The notes beneath the pieces were generated by a model that was given only the letters and a program-made list of their open reading frames with translations, made no database searches and had not been told where the DNA came from. Made by a program: the position numbers and the translations under genes. Positions 1 to 26,829 of a stretch of DNA of 64,000 nt are shown here, piece by piece. Position 1 is the first letter of the stretch, and every line of letters starts with the position of its first letter. This DNA comes from Saccharum officinarum (lineage: Eukaryota; Streptophyta; Magnoliopsida; Poales; Poaceae): the NCBI GenBank assembly GCA_020631735.1, contig CM036159.1, positions 14,919,511-14,983,510 of the forward strand, in the 5' to 3' direction.

Positions 1-2916
1 ACTTGGCACCGGCGCCTCGGCCATCCTGGACGTGATGCCCTGATGCAGCTCAGTCGTAGCTCCGGTCTTCCATGTACTCGGGCTCATGATGAGCATTTGT
101 GTCATGCGTGTCAATTGGGCCGACATGTTCATCTTCCTTTTCATAGTTCTACTTCACATGCGGCCCGCATTTTTGATCTTGTACATTGCGACCTATGGAC
201 ATCTCATGTTATCAGTATTTCTGGTTACAAGTACTATCTTGTGGTGGTCGATGATTTTTCGCATTATTCGTGGACTTTTCCCCTGCGTGCGAAGTCTGAC
301 ACTTTCCCCACGCTCCTTCACTTCTTCACTTGGGTGTCCACACAGTTCGGCCTCACCATCAAGGTCGTCCAGTGTGACAATGGTCGTGAGTTTGATAACT
401 CCACCTCCCGTGCCTTCTTTCTCTCTCACGGTGTTCAGTTGCGCATGTCTTGCCCATATATCTCTTCCCAGAATGGCAAGGCTGAACGGATGATTCGCAC
501 CACCAACGACACCGTGCGCACCCTTCTGTTTCAGGCCTCTCTTCCTGCTCGCTTCTGGGCTGAGGGCTTGCACACCTCCACCTACCTCCTCAACCATCTT
601 CCTTCCGCTGCCTGTCCCGCTCCTACGCCCCACCACGCCCTCTTCGGTACCCCTCCTCGGTACGATCACCTTCGCGTCTTTGGGTGTGCGTGTTACCCCA
701 ACACCACTGCCACTTCTTCCCACAAGCTGGACCCCCGCTCCACTCTCTGTGTCTTCCTCGGGTACTCCCCGGATCATAAGGAGTACCGGTGCTTTGACCT
801 TACCTCCCGACGAGTCCTCATCTCTCGCCATGTGGTGTTCGATGAGTCCGTCTTTCCCTTCTCCAGCACACCCACCACCACTCTGGTTCCTAATCCCTCC
901 TCCCTCTTTCCCACTGACACGGTGGTCCAGCCACCTTTTCCGTGGTCTCCTGCAGGTACTGCTTCGCCGCGCTCCTTGTCGGGCGCCTGTACCGGCTCCC
1001 TGGCGGGTCCGGGCCCGTCGTCCTCTGGCGCGGCCCCGACCTCTCCGTTTGGCGCGGACCCGGAGACCTCATCCCCCGATACTTCCCCGGGGGGACCGTG
1101 CCGGTCGCCGTCGCCCGGTGCTGCCCCGGCACCTCCTTCGCGGTTCGCTGCGCCGGTACGGGTGTACCAGCGCAGGCCGCGGCCGCCGCCACTCGCGGTC
1201 CCTTCTCCGCCGGGGACACCGACACCACCGCCGCAGTCCCCGCCGGCCCGTGACGCACCGCCGGTCTACCACCCGCCGCTTCTTCACCGACACCCGCGGC
1301 ATGTCCACCCGATGGTGACACGGCACGCGGCAGGCACACTGCCACCCCGGGCCCTTGCGGTATCGACTGGCGACGCGCTGGTCTCCCCGGTACCCTCTTC
1401 CGTTCGTGACGCCCTGGTGGATCCTCACTGGCGCCGCGCGATGGAAGAGGAGTACGCCGCGCTTCTCGCCAACCAGACGTGAGAGTTGGTGCCCCGGCCA
1501 CTGGGCTCCAACGTCGTCACCGGCAAGTGGATCTGGACCCACAAGCGTCGGGCTGATGGCACTCTCGAGCGCTACAAGGCTCGTTGGGTTCTCCGGGGCT
1601 TCACTCAGCGCCCTGGGGTCGACTATGATGAGACCTTCAGCCCGGTGGTCAAGCCGGCCACCGTCCGCACCGTGCTCTCGTTGGCGCTTGCTCGGTCAAG
1701 GCCCGTCCATCAGCTGGACGTCAAGAATGCTTTTCTGCACGGCCTTCTCACCGAGACAGTGTACTGCAGTCAGCCGGCGGGGTTCGTTGATTCCTCCCGT
1801 CCTGACATAGTCTGCCGGCTCAACAAGTCTCTCTACGGCCTCAAGCAGGCACCCCGGGCGTGGAACCATCGGTTTGCTGCTTTCCTACTGACACTGGGGT
1901 TTGTGGAGGCCAAGTCTGATACATCTCTGTTTATCTATCACCATGGAGCTGACACTGCGTACTTGCTGCTCTATGTTGATGACATTGTCCTCACAGCCTC
2001 CAGTGAGCCACTTCTCCGCCGGATCATTACCGCTCTCCAGCATAAGTTTGCTATGAAGGATCTGGGTGTGCTCCACCATTTTCTCGGGGTCACTGTTGAG
2101 CCTCGTCATGCCGGGGTACTTCTTCACCAGCGGCAGTATACTCGGGATATCCTGGAGCGGGCTAGGATGACTGACTGCAACCCCTGCTCCACTCCGGTTG
2201 ATACTCAGGGCAAGCTGTCAGAGGCTGAGGACCCCCCAGTGTCAGATCCCACGGCATACATGAGTCTTGCTGGTGCCCTTCAGTACCTCACCTTCACCCG
2301 GCCCGACATCACCTTTGCAGTTCAGCAGATCTGTCTTCACATGCATGATCCCCGGGAGCCTCACCTCACGGCTCTCAAGCGCCTCCTCCGCTACCTCTGA
2401 GGCACGATCGACTACGGCCTCCTACTTCACCGGTCCTCCTCCGCCGACCTTGTCGTCTACACTGACGCTGACTGGGCGGGGTGTCCGGACACTCGGCGCT
2501 CCACCTCCGGCTACGCTGTCTTCTTGGGCGGCAACCTGGTGTCCTGGTCGTCTAAGCGCCAGCCTGTGGTTTCCCGGTCCAGTTCTGAGGCGGAGTACCG
2601 CGCTGTCGCTAACGGCGTGGCTGAGGCCTCCTGGCTTCGGCAGCTTCTCGCTGAGCTGCACACTCCGCCCTCCCGGAGCACACTGATCTACTGCGACAAT
2701 GTCAGTGCGGTCTACCTCTCCACCAACCCCATCCAACACCAGCGGACGAAGCATGTGGAGATCGACCTACACTTTGTCCATGATCGGGTGGCCATGGGCG
2801 AGGTGCGGGTCCTTCATGTTCCGACCACCTCCCAGTTTGCGGACATCTTCACCAAAGGCCTCCCGTCCTCGACCTTCACCGAGTTTCGCTCCACCCTCAA
2901 CATCACCGGTGGCTAG
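1..2916 (+). pseudogene. Copia pol polyprotein, interrupted by two in-frame stops
   Basis: One frame runs from base 1 to the stop at 2914-2916, broken only by TGA at 1480-1482 and TGA at 2398-2400. Domains in order: GAG-pre-integrase (WHRRLGHP from base 4, HxCHACQLG near 100-135); integrase core with the acidic residues in VHCDLW, CDNGREFDN and NGKAERMIR; RT with [10 protein letters not shown] and the catalytic LYVDDIV near 1970; RNase H starting at VYTDADWAG (about 2455) and ending in the typical ADIFTKGLP tail. Family comparison suggests the first stop replaced a tryptophan codon and the second an arginine codon; both fit C-to-T type transitions. No frameshift is visible, so decay is limited to point nonsense changes. 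The frame is open at base 1 and the true start is outside the window. Confidence 0.93.
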
Positions 2917-3018
2917 TTGCGTCTGTGTGGGGACGTGTGTGTGGTCTTTCTTCTTTCTTGTTCTTCTTTCTTGTTCAGCCTAGAACTCCGCTGCGCCGGT
3001 AGTTCAGACTGCGGGGGG

Positions 3019-3135
3019 TGTTGGAATGTGAGTGTATTAGACCCATGAGGCTAGGCCCATGTGGTCCATGTATGGTTACCTATATAGCTACCCTTCTAGG
3101 GTTAGCCCAAATCAATTGAATCACTTTCCCTAACA
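3019..3135 (+). repeat. 3' LTR of the copia element (117 bp)
   Basis: It begins TGTTGGAATG directly after the polypurine tract and ends CCCTAACA, giving the usual TG...CA ends. It contains a possible TATA-like tctatatag stretch in the middle. The partner LTR is outside the window, so the boundaries rest on terminal sequence and on the position of the polypurine tract. Confidence 0.75.
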
Positions 3136-3140
3136 AAGAG

Positions 3141-3232
3141 AACATAACTTATATTCAATAATGCAGGTTTTGAGATTTTTTGCACTATAGAAATCCCAGA
3201 AATTGATGGAACCTAAAGAATATGGTATTTAC
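3141..3232. other. Short intron remnant between copia LTR and ECA3 exon
   Basis: AT-rich intron sequence, on the 3' side of the 3233-3340 exon in gene orientation. The donor GTAAAT lies at 3232-3227 on the minus strand. Nothing else is seen. Confidence 0.6.
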
Positions 3233-18625
<15,393 letters not shown>

Positions 18626-18639
18626 CTGCAGTGCAAAGA

Positions 18640-18739
18640 NNNNNNNNNNNNNNNNNNNNNNNNNNNNNNNNNNNNNNNNNNNNNNNNNNNNNNNNNNNNN
18701 NNNNNNNNNNNNNNNNNNNNNNNNNNNNNNNNNNNNNNN
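18640..18739. other. Assembly gap (100 N)
   Basis: Exactly 100 N, a conventional gap of unknown size. It lies 15 bp upstream of the acceptor side of the first visible ECA3 exon; the missing N-terminal exons may be here. Confidence 0.99.
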
Positions 18740-18990
18740 ATATATATATGCAACTTAACCGTGTTCGTTTCCTCTCCCAGATCCTATTACCATGCCAAAA
18801 CTAAATAAGCATCTTTCACCCCAGCATTTGCCTATTGATTCCGCACGTGATAGCACACACCTTGATTGTTTCCTTCGTTGTTCTGCATATAAGTCATTTA
18901 CCTGCTTTTTTTTGCATGTTGTTTCTCTTTTTTTATGCTCATCTCCTTATTTTTTCAACTGAACTGGTCATTTACTAAAATCTTTTGCCG

Positions 18991-19020
18991 TCGCGCGCGA
19001 GGGCGCGCGCCTGCCACTAG
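18991..19020 (+). mobile_element. Helitron-like 3' terminus
   Basis: A GCGCGCG...CGCGCGC hairpin followed ten bases later by CTAG and a host T at 19021 matches the Helitron 3' end rule (hairpin plus CTRR, insertion before T). The 5' end was not identified. Confidence 0.55.
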
Positions 19021-19094
19021 TATTGCTAAGAATGTAACCGCTTACAATGGTTGTTGTGTGCACAACGTTTGACGGAACATTTGCTTCTCTGAAG

Positions 19095-19379
19095 CATGGG
19101 CGGACCTAGCATTGTGCTCGGGTATTCCCGGGCATACCCTACATTTTGTGAGAAAAATTAGTAGTTAGTAAGTATACACACATGTATAAATATATTTAAG
19201 CTTCAAGATCGCTACTTTGTGTGTTCATTAGCGCTCGTTGTGCAGCCTCATCTGCCTGCAAAGACAACTGCAAGGTAGAAACATAGGTAGACCTCAAATT
19301 TCACGACTTGATTTCTTCCTTGATCTAATTTAAAGGTTGTTTGGGCATACCCAGCTTTGAAATCCTAGGTCCGCCACTG
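19095..19379. mobile_element. hAT-type MITE (285 bp)
   Basis: Ends CATGGGCGGACCTAG and CTAGGTCCGCCACTG match as inverted repeats at 13 of 15 positions. A perfect 8-bp duplication CTCTGAAG flanks it (19087-19094 and 19380-19387). Same terminal family as 8874-9060. Confidence 0.88.
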
Positions 19380-19387
19380 CTCTGAAG

Positions 19388-22090
19388 TCAATTTTAATTA
19401 CGGTGTTGAGCCGTTTTCGCTTCGAGAAGCATAATCTTAACAGGGCATCTACTTAGAGAATAGCCATCCAGTTCCAAGGCCTTCCAAATCGCAAATAGAA
19501 GAGAACTCGATCATTCGCCCTATCTTGAGAGAAAGCTGATTGTCCCTCTTTGCAGTGGACAGGGTGAGACATTAGTGATTGACCACACTGCTAATTAGGG
19601 GTTTAACCATACGGTGAAGTGTATGATACGGCACCGCACGCGGCACGCGTACAAGGGGGGCGTCATGATCGCCGCCTCTTCATCAAGGCCGATCGATCAT
19701 CGATGGATCGTCCCGGCGCGCGCGCTCGCGCACGATAATCAAGTGAGATCGCAGGAATGGAAAGTGCGGCCGGTGGTGTGGCTCAATGCAATATATGCAT
19801 GCATGCCGCATGCCCATGATGTTGATGGAGGAGACCTTTGCCCCTGCAATGAGAAATGTGAGACATAAGAGTGCTGGCTGGAGATCGATCTTGCATTAGA
19901 TTAGTGTGGCAATCATCTGGTCGGGTTTAGCGACCACGGATGGAACCAAGTCAGTTGATGGCACTACTCTTTACTCTCTACCCATATGTCCCTGTGTATA
20001 GAACAATGACTAACTAATAACTAACTAAAAAGTCTGTAACCTGTGTAGAGATATACACTAGCACCATCTGATCATACAAACATGTCGTTTAGATCAAGGT
20101 TAGTCAAACCTTATAAAAAGCAAAAACATAATAACTTTCAAATTATTAAGTTCATGTACGTTACATGTAATTTATACTGAAAAACACTTGCAAAGTACGT
20201 CTTATAGATTTGGAGGATTTTAAACACATGTTCTAGGATATATTAACAGTCAAAGATGTGCATCGAGTGAAGGCTATGCAAAATTAAATATGTAAGTACC
20301 TTTTTTGACCATAGGTAGTAATGTTAAAGATATGCATCGAAGACTAATATGCATTTTTGAACATTATGCTTTAGATATGACGTCGACAACATAAACAATG
20401 TGTCAAAATAGTTGTGTTTCATTTGCTAATCGAATTATGCAAATTCTACATAGCAAGTTTCTTTTTTTTAATAAAATTAGCTGCTGGACTATAAAGATCA
20501 ACCACAATATTTTACTAAAAGTTTGTGTATGTTCAAATCTCTTATCAAACTACTCTGCCTTCAGGTACAGACTAATTAAATATTAACAGACTGTCTAAAT
20601 ATGCTCTTAGTGCTGGACCATTTTGTTTAATTTCTTTTTTAAAAAAAAGAGGAATAGTCTTTATTTCAGCCTCTCGTGCATGCGCACCCAATTAAACAAA
20701 ATTGCAAGTTTTAGGCTCTGGTTACAAAGTAAAAACTACCAAATAGCAAAACATGTTTTTGAGCATGAAGCACAAAGCTATATAGCAAAAGCTAAGCACG
20801 AAGCCTTTTAAAGGACAATCGCCCCTGATTGGTGAAAATGTTCATGGCCACCGTTTTCAACGCATCGATGCACATAATGGTCAAAAGGCGAAGCTGGTAA
20901 AAAAATTTGGATATAAAAATATTTTTCTACTCAGCCAAATAATCCAGCGTATTGCACTCGCACCGCTTGGGAGCATGGCCGAGGTGAACCCACGCCGGAC
21001 CAGCAGCAGGCACATAAAAGAAAAACAAAGTAATTAACAAGAGGACGGTTGTGAGAGCTGAGGATGATGCATGGTGGGAACATGGGAGTGTTGTAAAACA
21101 ACGTGCTTATCAATAATAGTATACTTATGGTGGTTTTGTGATTTGGTTCTCCTACTCAATGTAGGTACTTGTTAGTTCGGATTCAGCGTCTTCGCTATGG
21201 GACTTATTAGTTCGGATTTGGTTCTCCTACTCAATGTAGGTACTTGTGTTTCAGCTAATTATTTATTTAATGATAGGTGATTTGCTCATCAATAATAGTA
21301 TACCTATGGTGGTTTTGTTAATTTTTGGTCCTATCAATCTGATTTAGGGTATGTTGGCTGCTTGTTTAGGCAAGATTGTCTATTCGGAAATGTTACGGTG
21401 CGAGTGTCCGTCCGTCCGGACGTTGTGTTTTCTGGGCCTACGCGCTACCAGCCCAATAGACCTGCTCCGCTCTACCTTCGTTCTTTCATGGTTTCTTAAA
21501 AAAAAGACAGCGGCATTATTTATAGCTTTGTGCATAGGTCCGGACTATCGATGACTATTATAGCAAATTTTATTATGCATAGGTTCGAACGGAATTATTT
21601 ATAGGCCAAATGGTATTATTAGAATAAAAATTACCTTTTCCGCGTTATTGGTAAATATGGAGAATAATAAACAAATTATATTAGCAAAAAAAAATCCAGA
21701 CAAGCTGCATGCCGGGATACACGACGTGTGTATCCAAATTCAACAAAAAAAATTCGACTTCTCTTGATCAAGCGCATGGGCATGACATCTCATCAAAATT
21801 AATGGACGTCCGGTGAATCACTTAAAAAGTTCAAGGACCCAAAAATACAGTCTGAGAGCTGATGGACCTAGATGACACATCCTCAAAAGTTAATGGACCT
21901 CCAGTGCACTCTACTCAAAAGTTAATAGACCCAGAAATGCAGTTTGAGAGTTGATGAATCTAAGTGACACACACCCAAAATTTAATGGACCTGGATGCAT
22001 TTTGCTCTTTGCTTTATAAAAGTGTAAGATTTGCGGGTGTATTCTTAGCGACTGAATGTACTTTCTTTTATACGTGTGTGGGTGTTGGTC
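19388..22090. other. Intergenic, no gene supported
   Basis: AT-rich with short open frames only. Contains a locally duplicated segment (about 21108-21175 versus 21200-21320, sharing atcaataatagtatac and ctcctactcaatgtaggta) and a degenerate repeat of the type AAAAGTTAATGGACC between about 21795 and 22000. Confidence 0.6.
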
Positions 22091-22666
22091 GTACAGATCT
22101 CTCTCTACTACGTACTGTGCTTCAGCCTTCAGCTAAAGTGTGTCAGCACTCAGCACTCAGCAGCATCTCTTCATAGGAATCCTGCACCCAAACCGCGGGC
22201 AGACCCGCTATCCACGTCATCCTATAAGCTGCGAGCCGTTGGATCGAGAGAACTGACGATATGGGCCATCCGATTGTAGATCGGTTCGGGTTTCAACCAT
22301 TAAGCCGCCAGCACGGGCGTTCGAGAATCATAGGGAAAGCACATGTCCGTCTCCACTTGCCACCAAGGACCGAGCAGGAGGCGCGGGCATGGTGTCCCCA
22401 GCCACCCCGGTGTGAGCGTGGGGCTCGGGCGCGGCAGCCCCGACACCCCAACCCCAGCGCGGCGCTGGCCACGGATGACGAAGGCGCAATCGCAACAGGC
22501 TAGCACCTAGGAGCAAGGTCGCGAGCGCGGCGTGACCATGCATGGCGGCGCCGGCGCATCTGCGCGGCCACGGACGGTGGCGGCGTGGTGCGAGCGCGGC
22601 CGAGATGGAGGACGGGCCGCGGACGGCAGCGCATCAGCGTGAGGTGTTCGATGGAATGCCCATTAG

Positions 22667-24125
22667 GTAAACATTGGCCTCGCCGCCTCCATCGTCGGCC
22701 TGCAGCTCTACTGGCATGCCGCGGAGGCGCTCGCGGCGGCGGCCGCGTGCCCCGCATGCGACTGCAACTGCGACGCGCGCCCGCTCCTCGACCTCCCGGA
22801 AGGTGCGCCTCCTCCCCCCTCGCTGCCTCTTCTCTTTTTAGATCCGACGTGATTGGGTTATCCTTCCGTGTGCTTTTCTGTTGTTACACGTGCATGTGCT
22901 CAAATTTCCAACTCTCATGCATCAAATTGGCATGTGATGACTGAATGAGCATTGCTGATTAGATTCAGACTTATTTCACCCAATATTCAAGACAGAACTA
23001 CGTTGAGGAACAACATGATCTTGTTTTAGTGTAACTCAGTTTGTAAGGACAGTCAGACAAACAAGATGGAGTTGAGCATACATATCGTATTACTTTGAAT
23101 AAGAGGCTTGAGCGTCCTCCAAAAATATTGGCTTAATCATTACCCTGACGTTCTATATCAACGATGTCTAGATGCTAACCATGGAACATGAAAAATCTTA
23201 TACTGCCTTTTTCATTGTCTTCTCTGTTTAGTATTTACTCCCTCCATCCCAAATTATAAGGCATTCTAAGAATCTTGGAGAGTCAAAGCATTTCAAGTTT
23301 GATCAAATTTATATGATAAGATAATAAGATTTATGATACCAACTATGTATCATTATTTCTTTATTAATTATATTTTCATAGTATATCTATTTGATGTCAT
23401 AAATCTTTATAATTTTTTCTATAACATTGGTCAAACTTAAGATGCTTTGACTCTCCAAAAATCTTGGAATGACTTATAATTTGGGATGGAGGGAGTACTC
23501 ATGTTATATGCGACTGTCTTGCAGAATAGTTTCAGCTAGCAAGTGATGTGTCCTTTGTTCCTTTTTGTTCTATGAGCATTTCAATGTTACGCACAACTAA
23601 CGTATTGAAGAAATGCTGAGAGCAGGACATCACAATAATACCATATCTCAAAGTACATTATGACATGATATATTTGAATTATCTTCTCAATAAACGTAGG
23701 GGCCTGATTATGTCTTTGATTGAGACACACATGACACAATGGAGTTAATCAGATTCTGATTACTGTGCTTTAACTGAAACTCGTGCCTTTCCATGTTTTC
23801 AGATTGTGCTAAACACTTCAAAAGGGTCAAGAGTCGCGCATCTGGTGAACAGACAGAAAAAGTGCTTGTAGAAGAACTAAAGCAGAGAGAAGATGAGGCA
23901 ACACAAGCCCAGCAAGAGGCTGATGTTAAATTACTCGATGCCAAGAAATTAGCTTCACAGTATCAGAAGGAGGCTGACAAATGCAGCTCAGGCATGGACA
24001 TCTGCGAAGAAGCTGGAGAGAAGTCAACTGTAGCATTGGTCCAACAGAAGAAACTGACTTCTTTGTGGGAGCAAAGGGCTTGGGAACTAGGATGGAAACC
24101 CGAGAATTCCAAGGCACACACCTAA
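22667..24125 (+). pseudogene. DUF1068 family gene fragment
   Basis: Two exon-like blocks match the plant DUF1068 family. Block one, 22667-22802, reads IVGLQLYWHAAEAL, CPACDCNCDARPLLDLPE and ends at a GT donor. Block two, 23803-24125, starts after TTTTCAG and reads DCAKH, LVEELKQREDEATQAQ, KKLASQYQKEADKCSSGM and ends at TAA. A TAG at 22664-22666 closes the frame immediately upstream, with no start codon in frame, and the short middle part of the family is missing. The H-F-K-R-V-K section is abnormal for the family. A Stowaway element fills the gap between the blocks. The family has an N-terminal membrane anchor and coiled coil and no firmly known function. I judge it a broken copy, possibly carried by a Helitron whose end is at 24851. 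Confidence 0.8.
23238..23495. mobile_element. Stowaway MITE (258 bp)
   Basis: Near-perfect terminal inverted repeats (CTCCCTCCATCCCAAATTAT and its complement at the right end) with TA on both sides (23236-23237, 23496-23497), the Tc1/mariner target. Lies between the two DUF1068 blocks. Confidence 0.95.
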
Positions 24126-24821
24126 AGTAGTAAATCAAATACCCTAGTGGATGGGGTTGGATACTATATGTAGCAATAGATTTCATTGCAATTACGACCC
24201 ACTAAGAGCTCAAGATGATGAGAAAACAACTGGGTTTCTGGTTGAGCGAACTCGACTCTCTTTACACGCCAAGGGCCTCCTTGTCCATAGCAAATTTATA
24301 TTCAGTCTGTAGTATACTTCCATTGCTGTTTGTGAACACCGCTGTGTGTTAAGATGATCATAGGATGATACTGTTCATTGCTGTCTGGATGTTCTAAAAG
24401 GAGAAAAATGGTCTAGGGGTCGTGGCAGCTAAATTCAGCTCTCCTCTGTTATGCCCACTAGCCACTAAGTATATTCTCCTCGTTCCTAACAATTGCTAGA
24501 AACTATGACCTAAAAATCCTATACGCAGTGTCATCAACTGGTGTCTGAATCCTCATTATTATTCACTTAGCCTCTTTTCCCTGTTCTTAGTGTTATTGGA
24601 TCAGTATCTCAATGCAACTCCTGGCATTCTTACCTCCTCATGTTAATCAATGGCTATACGGTTTTTTTTACCTGGGCCAAACATTTAGGTGGAAACATCA
24701 TCAGAGACCATATCTACTAACCATAGCGCAGATTTAGGTGCATACCTTATCTCGAGAGAACTCTAAGTCACTATGGCTCACACTCTCACGCCAAATTATA
24801 CACTGGCCCAAATCTGGTGTA

Positions 24822-24851
24822 GGCGTGGCAAAGCCACGCCCATGTTTCTAG
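24822..24851 (+). mobile_element. Helitron-like 3' terminus
   Basis: GGCGTGGC-AAA-GCCACGCC forms an 8-bp perfect hairpin, followed by CATGTTT and CTAG at 24848-24851 with T next. This is the standard Helitron 3' end. A possible 5' end is TCTCTCTCTACTACG at 22098 (preceded by A), which would give a 2.75-kb element containing the DUF1068 fragment. Confidence 0.7.
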
Positions 24852-24852
24852 T

Positions 24853-25609
24853 CTCCTTACACGAATCCTGCTTCCAAAAGACGGGCAGCCGATCGGGCCA
24901 CGTCGCCCGTTAGCCCGCTGACCGTCCGATTCGGCGAACAAGCGACGTCGACCGTCCGATCGTGGTCTTCGCGGGTGTCCTACCCGTCAAGCCACGGAAC
25001 CGGGCGTCCCGAATGCTCCAGAACCCACTCGACTCCGCCCCTCCGCGTCGGACTGCTGCGCCCTCATGCGCCGCCAGCCGCCGCTCCCTTACGCGGTCGC
25101 TGCCTCCCCCTACGGTGCCGCCTCCGTCGTCCCTGCTCCCGCCCGAGGCTCGACGACGCCCGGGGCTTCCCGCGCCGCCGGGTTGTTCTGCTCTGCCACA
25201 CGCCGCTGGAGGTCCGAGGAGGGCGGCGGCGCGGGGAGCCGCGAACAGGCTGCGGCACGACGGAGCACGGGCCGCGCAGATGGCCGGCGGGGCTGCGAAC
25301 ATGCCGCGGCGTAGCGGCGCGGGGAGCCGCGGACAAGCTGCACCATGGCGGCGCCGGCCTCCCTCGTGTGCGCGCGGACGACTCCGACCCTGCAATCATG
25401 GCCAACGGGGAGGCCGCGCCATCGCGTGTTGCGAGTGGTCCGCCGGAAATAACTCCTATCCCTGCTCAGTTCGCTTGACGCTCGAGGCCGTCGCCGGCGT
25501 GGTCAGCCTTGGACAGTAGCTGCAAGCTGCCTGCAGGAAGTCCACGTCTAGCGGCACTTCTCGATATCCTCAGCGCAAGGCTCTTCACGCACAGCAACAG
25601 CCAGCAGCC
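24853..25609. other. GC-rich stretch without a recognised gene
   Basis: Long open frames occur on both strands at about 24910-25519 because the DNA is GC-rich. None shows a known domain. A GGCGCGGGGAGCCGCG module occurs twice (near 25230 and 25315). Confidence 0.5.
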
Positions 25610-25888
25610 ATGAGCGCCCTGTCCACACGCGGGCTTCACACGCCTCGCGTGCCTACCGTTCGACAGAATATCGCACCCAGCCTGAGCTTACTCCAGACTC
25701 CACATCAACGCTCAGGGCACTTTGTGGGGAAAAGGACGACACTGGCCAATGTCAAGATCCACATTGCGTACAGACGGAGGTACAACGCCGCTTCAACCTT
25801 CTGCGTGCCTGAGCAGTCAGCAAGAACATGTTCATATACTACGAAGGTAAATGTTCTTTCTCTTTCTAAGTCCTACTTGACTGCATAG
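25610..25888 (+). other. Unidentified open frame, exon-like
   Basis: A 92-residue frame starting MSALSTRGLHTPRV, rich in Ser, Thr and Arg like a transit peptide, with a possible donor GTAAATG inside it (after tactacgaag at about 25846). I do not recognise a family. It could be a first exon captured by the Helitron-like element ending at 26825, or chance. Confidence 0.2.
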
Positions 25889-26794
25889 GACAAGATCCAT
25901 ATACCATCTGAATTTGTGAAAGAAAAATTTTCTAAATTCCAAGTGTGCAATTCCATTATTGTTTCTCCATTCAAGATATTACTAGAGCGTAATGCTTTTA
26001 AAAGCTTCTGTAAACAGCGAGCTCCCGCTACGATAAAGCAAGCCTATGGCGAGTGATTGAATTTGAAATAATAGTTCAGCATCTTGCTGTCGATCAGTAG
26101 TTTCTCATTTTTAATCTGTTATCATTGTTTTCGGATGCGAAATATATGGTACTTGATCCTCACACAATCAGTCCTTGTTTTCTTTTGACATGTTCTCAAG
26201 GAGAAGGGTGGCAACATTGGTATTGTTGATGTATTCAAGGGTGGAGGCAGATCATCAGCTTGCTCTTGAGCTCGCATAAGAAATCTAGACCTCTAAGATT
26301 GAAAACACTGAATATATCTTAGCTAAAAAATGCATCCATTCAATAAATAATAAAGTATAAAAAAGGCACCGATCAATATCAGGTGGTATTGCCAATGTTT
26401 AATATGACTACATAAGATGAATTGTTGTGACATTTAGCAAATGGATGCAATTTGATATTGCAGGTCCAATCATTCCTGTGCTTCACTTCCTGAGATTATC
26501 TTGTACTCTTATGTTCACATTTATTTTATGTTATAGGTCATAGAACATTCTTACCTTAAGTTGGCAACGAAGCGTGTTGTGCTTCTGTTAGTTGCATAGT
26601 AGTATTCTTTAATAACAAAAATAGACAGCTCTACATCCTTTCAGATGCATCATGGATGCAGCTTTTATATTTTTGTGGAACTTGTTTACTATCACATTAA
26701 ACGGGAAGATATCTAACACCTAGAGCTTCCTATTGAGCTTCAATACTCAATTGTCTAAGCATAGAACAATAAAATGACATGGGTTATCAAAGAT

Positions 26795-26825
26795 GGCGCG
26801 GCAACGCCGCGCCCAGGTTTTCTAG
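26795..26825 (+). mobile_element. Helitron-like 3' terminus
   Basis: GGCGCGGC-AAC-GCCGCGCC is an 8-bp perfect hairpin, followed by CAGGTTTT and CTAG (26822-26825) with T next. Nearly the same architecture as the terminus at 24851, two kilobases away. Confidence 0.7.
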
Positions 26826-26829
26826 TCCA

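Larger units (their letters stand above)
1..3135 (+). mobile_element. Ty1/copia LTR retrotransposon, 5' part outside window
   Basis: The plus strand reads through GAG-pre-integrase, integrase, reverse transcriptase and RNase H in copia order (integrase before RT), then a polypurine tract (GACTGCGGGGGG, about 3007-3018) and a short LTR that starts TGTTGG at 3019 and ends TAACA at 3135. The 5' LTR, PBS and gag lie left of the window. The element sits in an intron of the ECA3-like gene, in the opposite orientation to it. The five bases after it (3136-3140, aagag) should match the bases before its 5' LTR if this is an intact insertion. The pol frame carries two stop codons, so the copy is not autonomous now. 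The short LTR would suit the Ale/Retrofit group, but that is an inference. Confidence 0.93.

Noticed and set aside
24910..25519. GC-rich frames on both strands
   Set aside because: No start context, splice signals or domain; mutual antisense openness indicates composition only.
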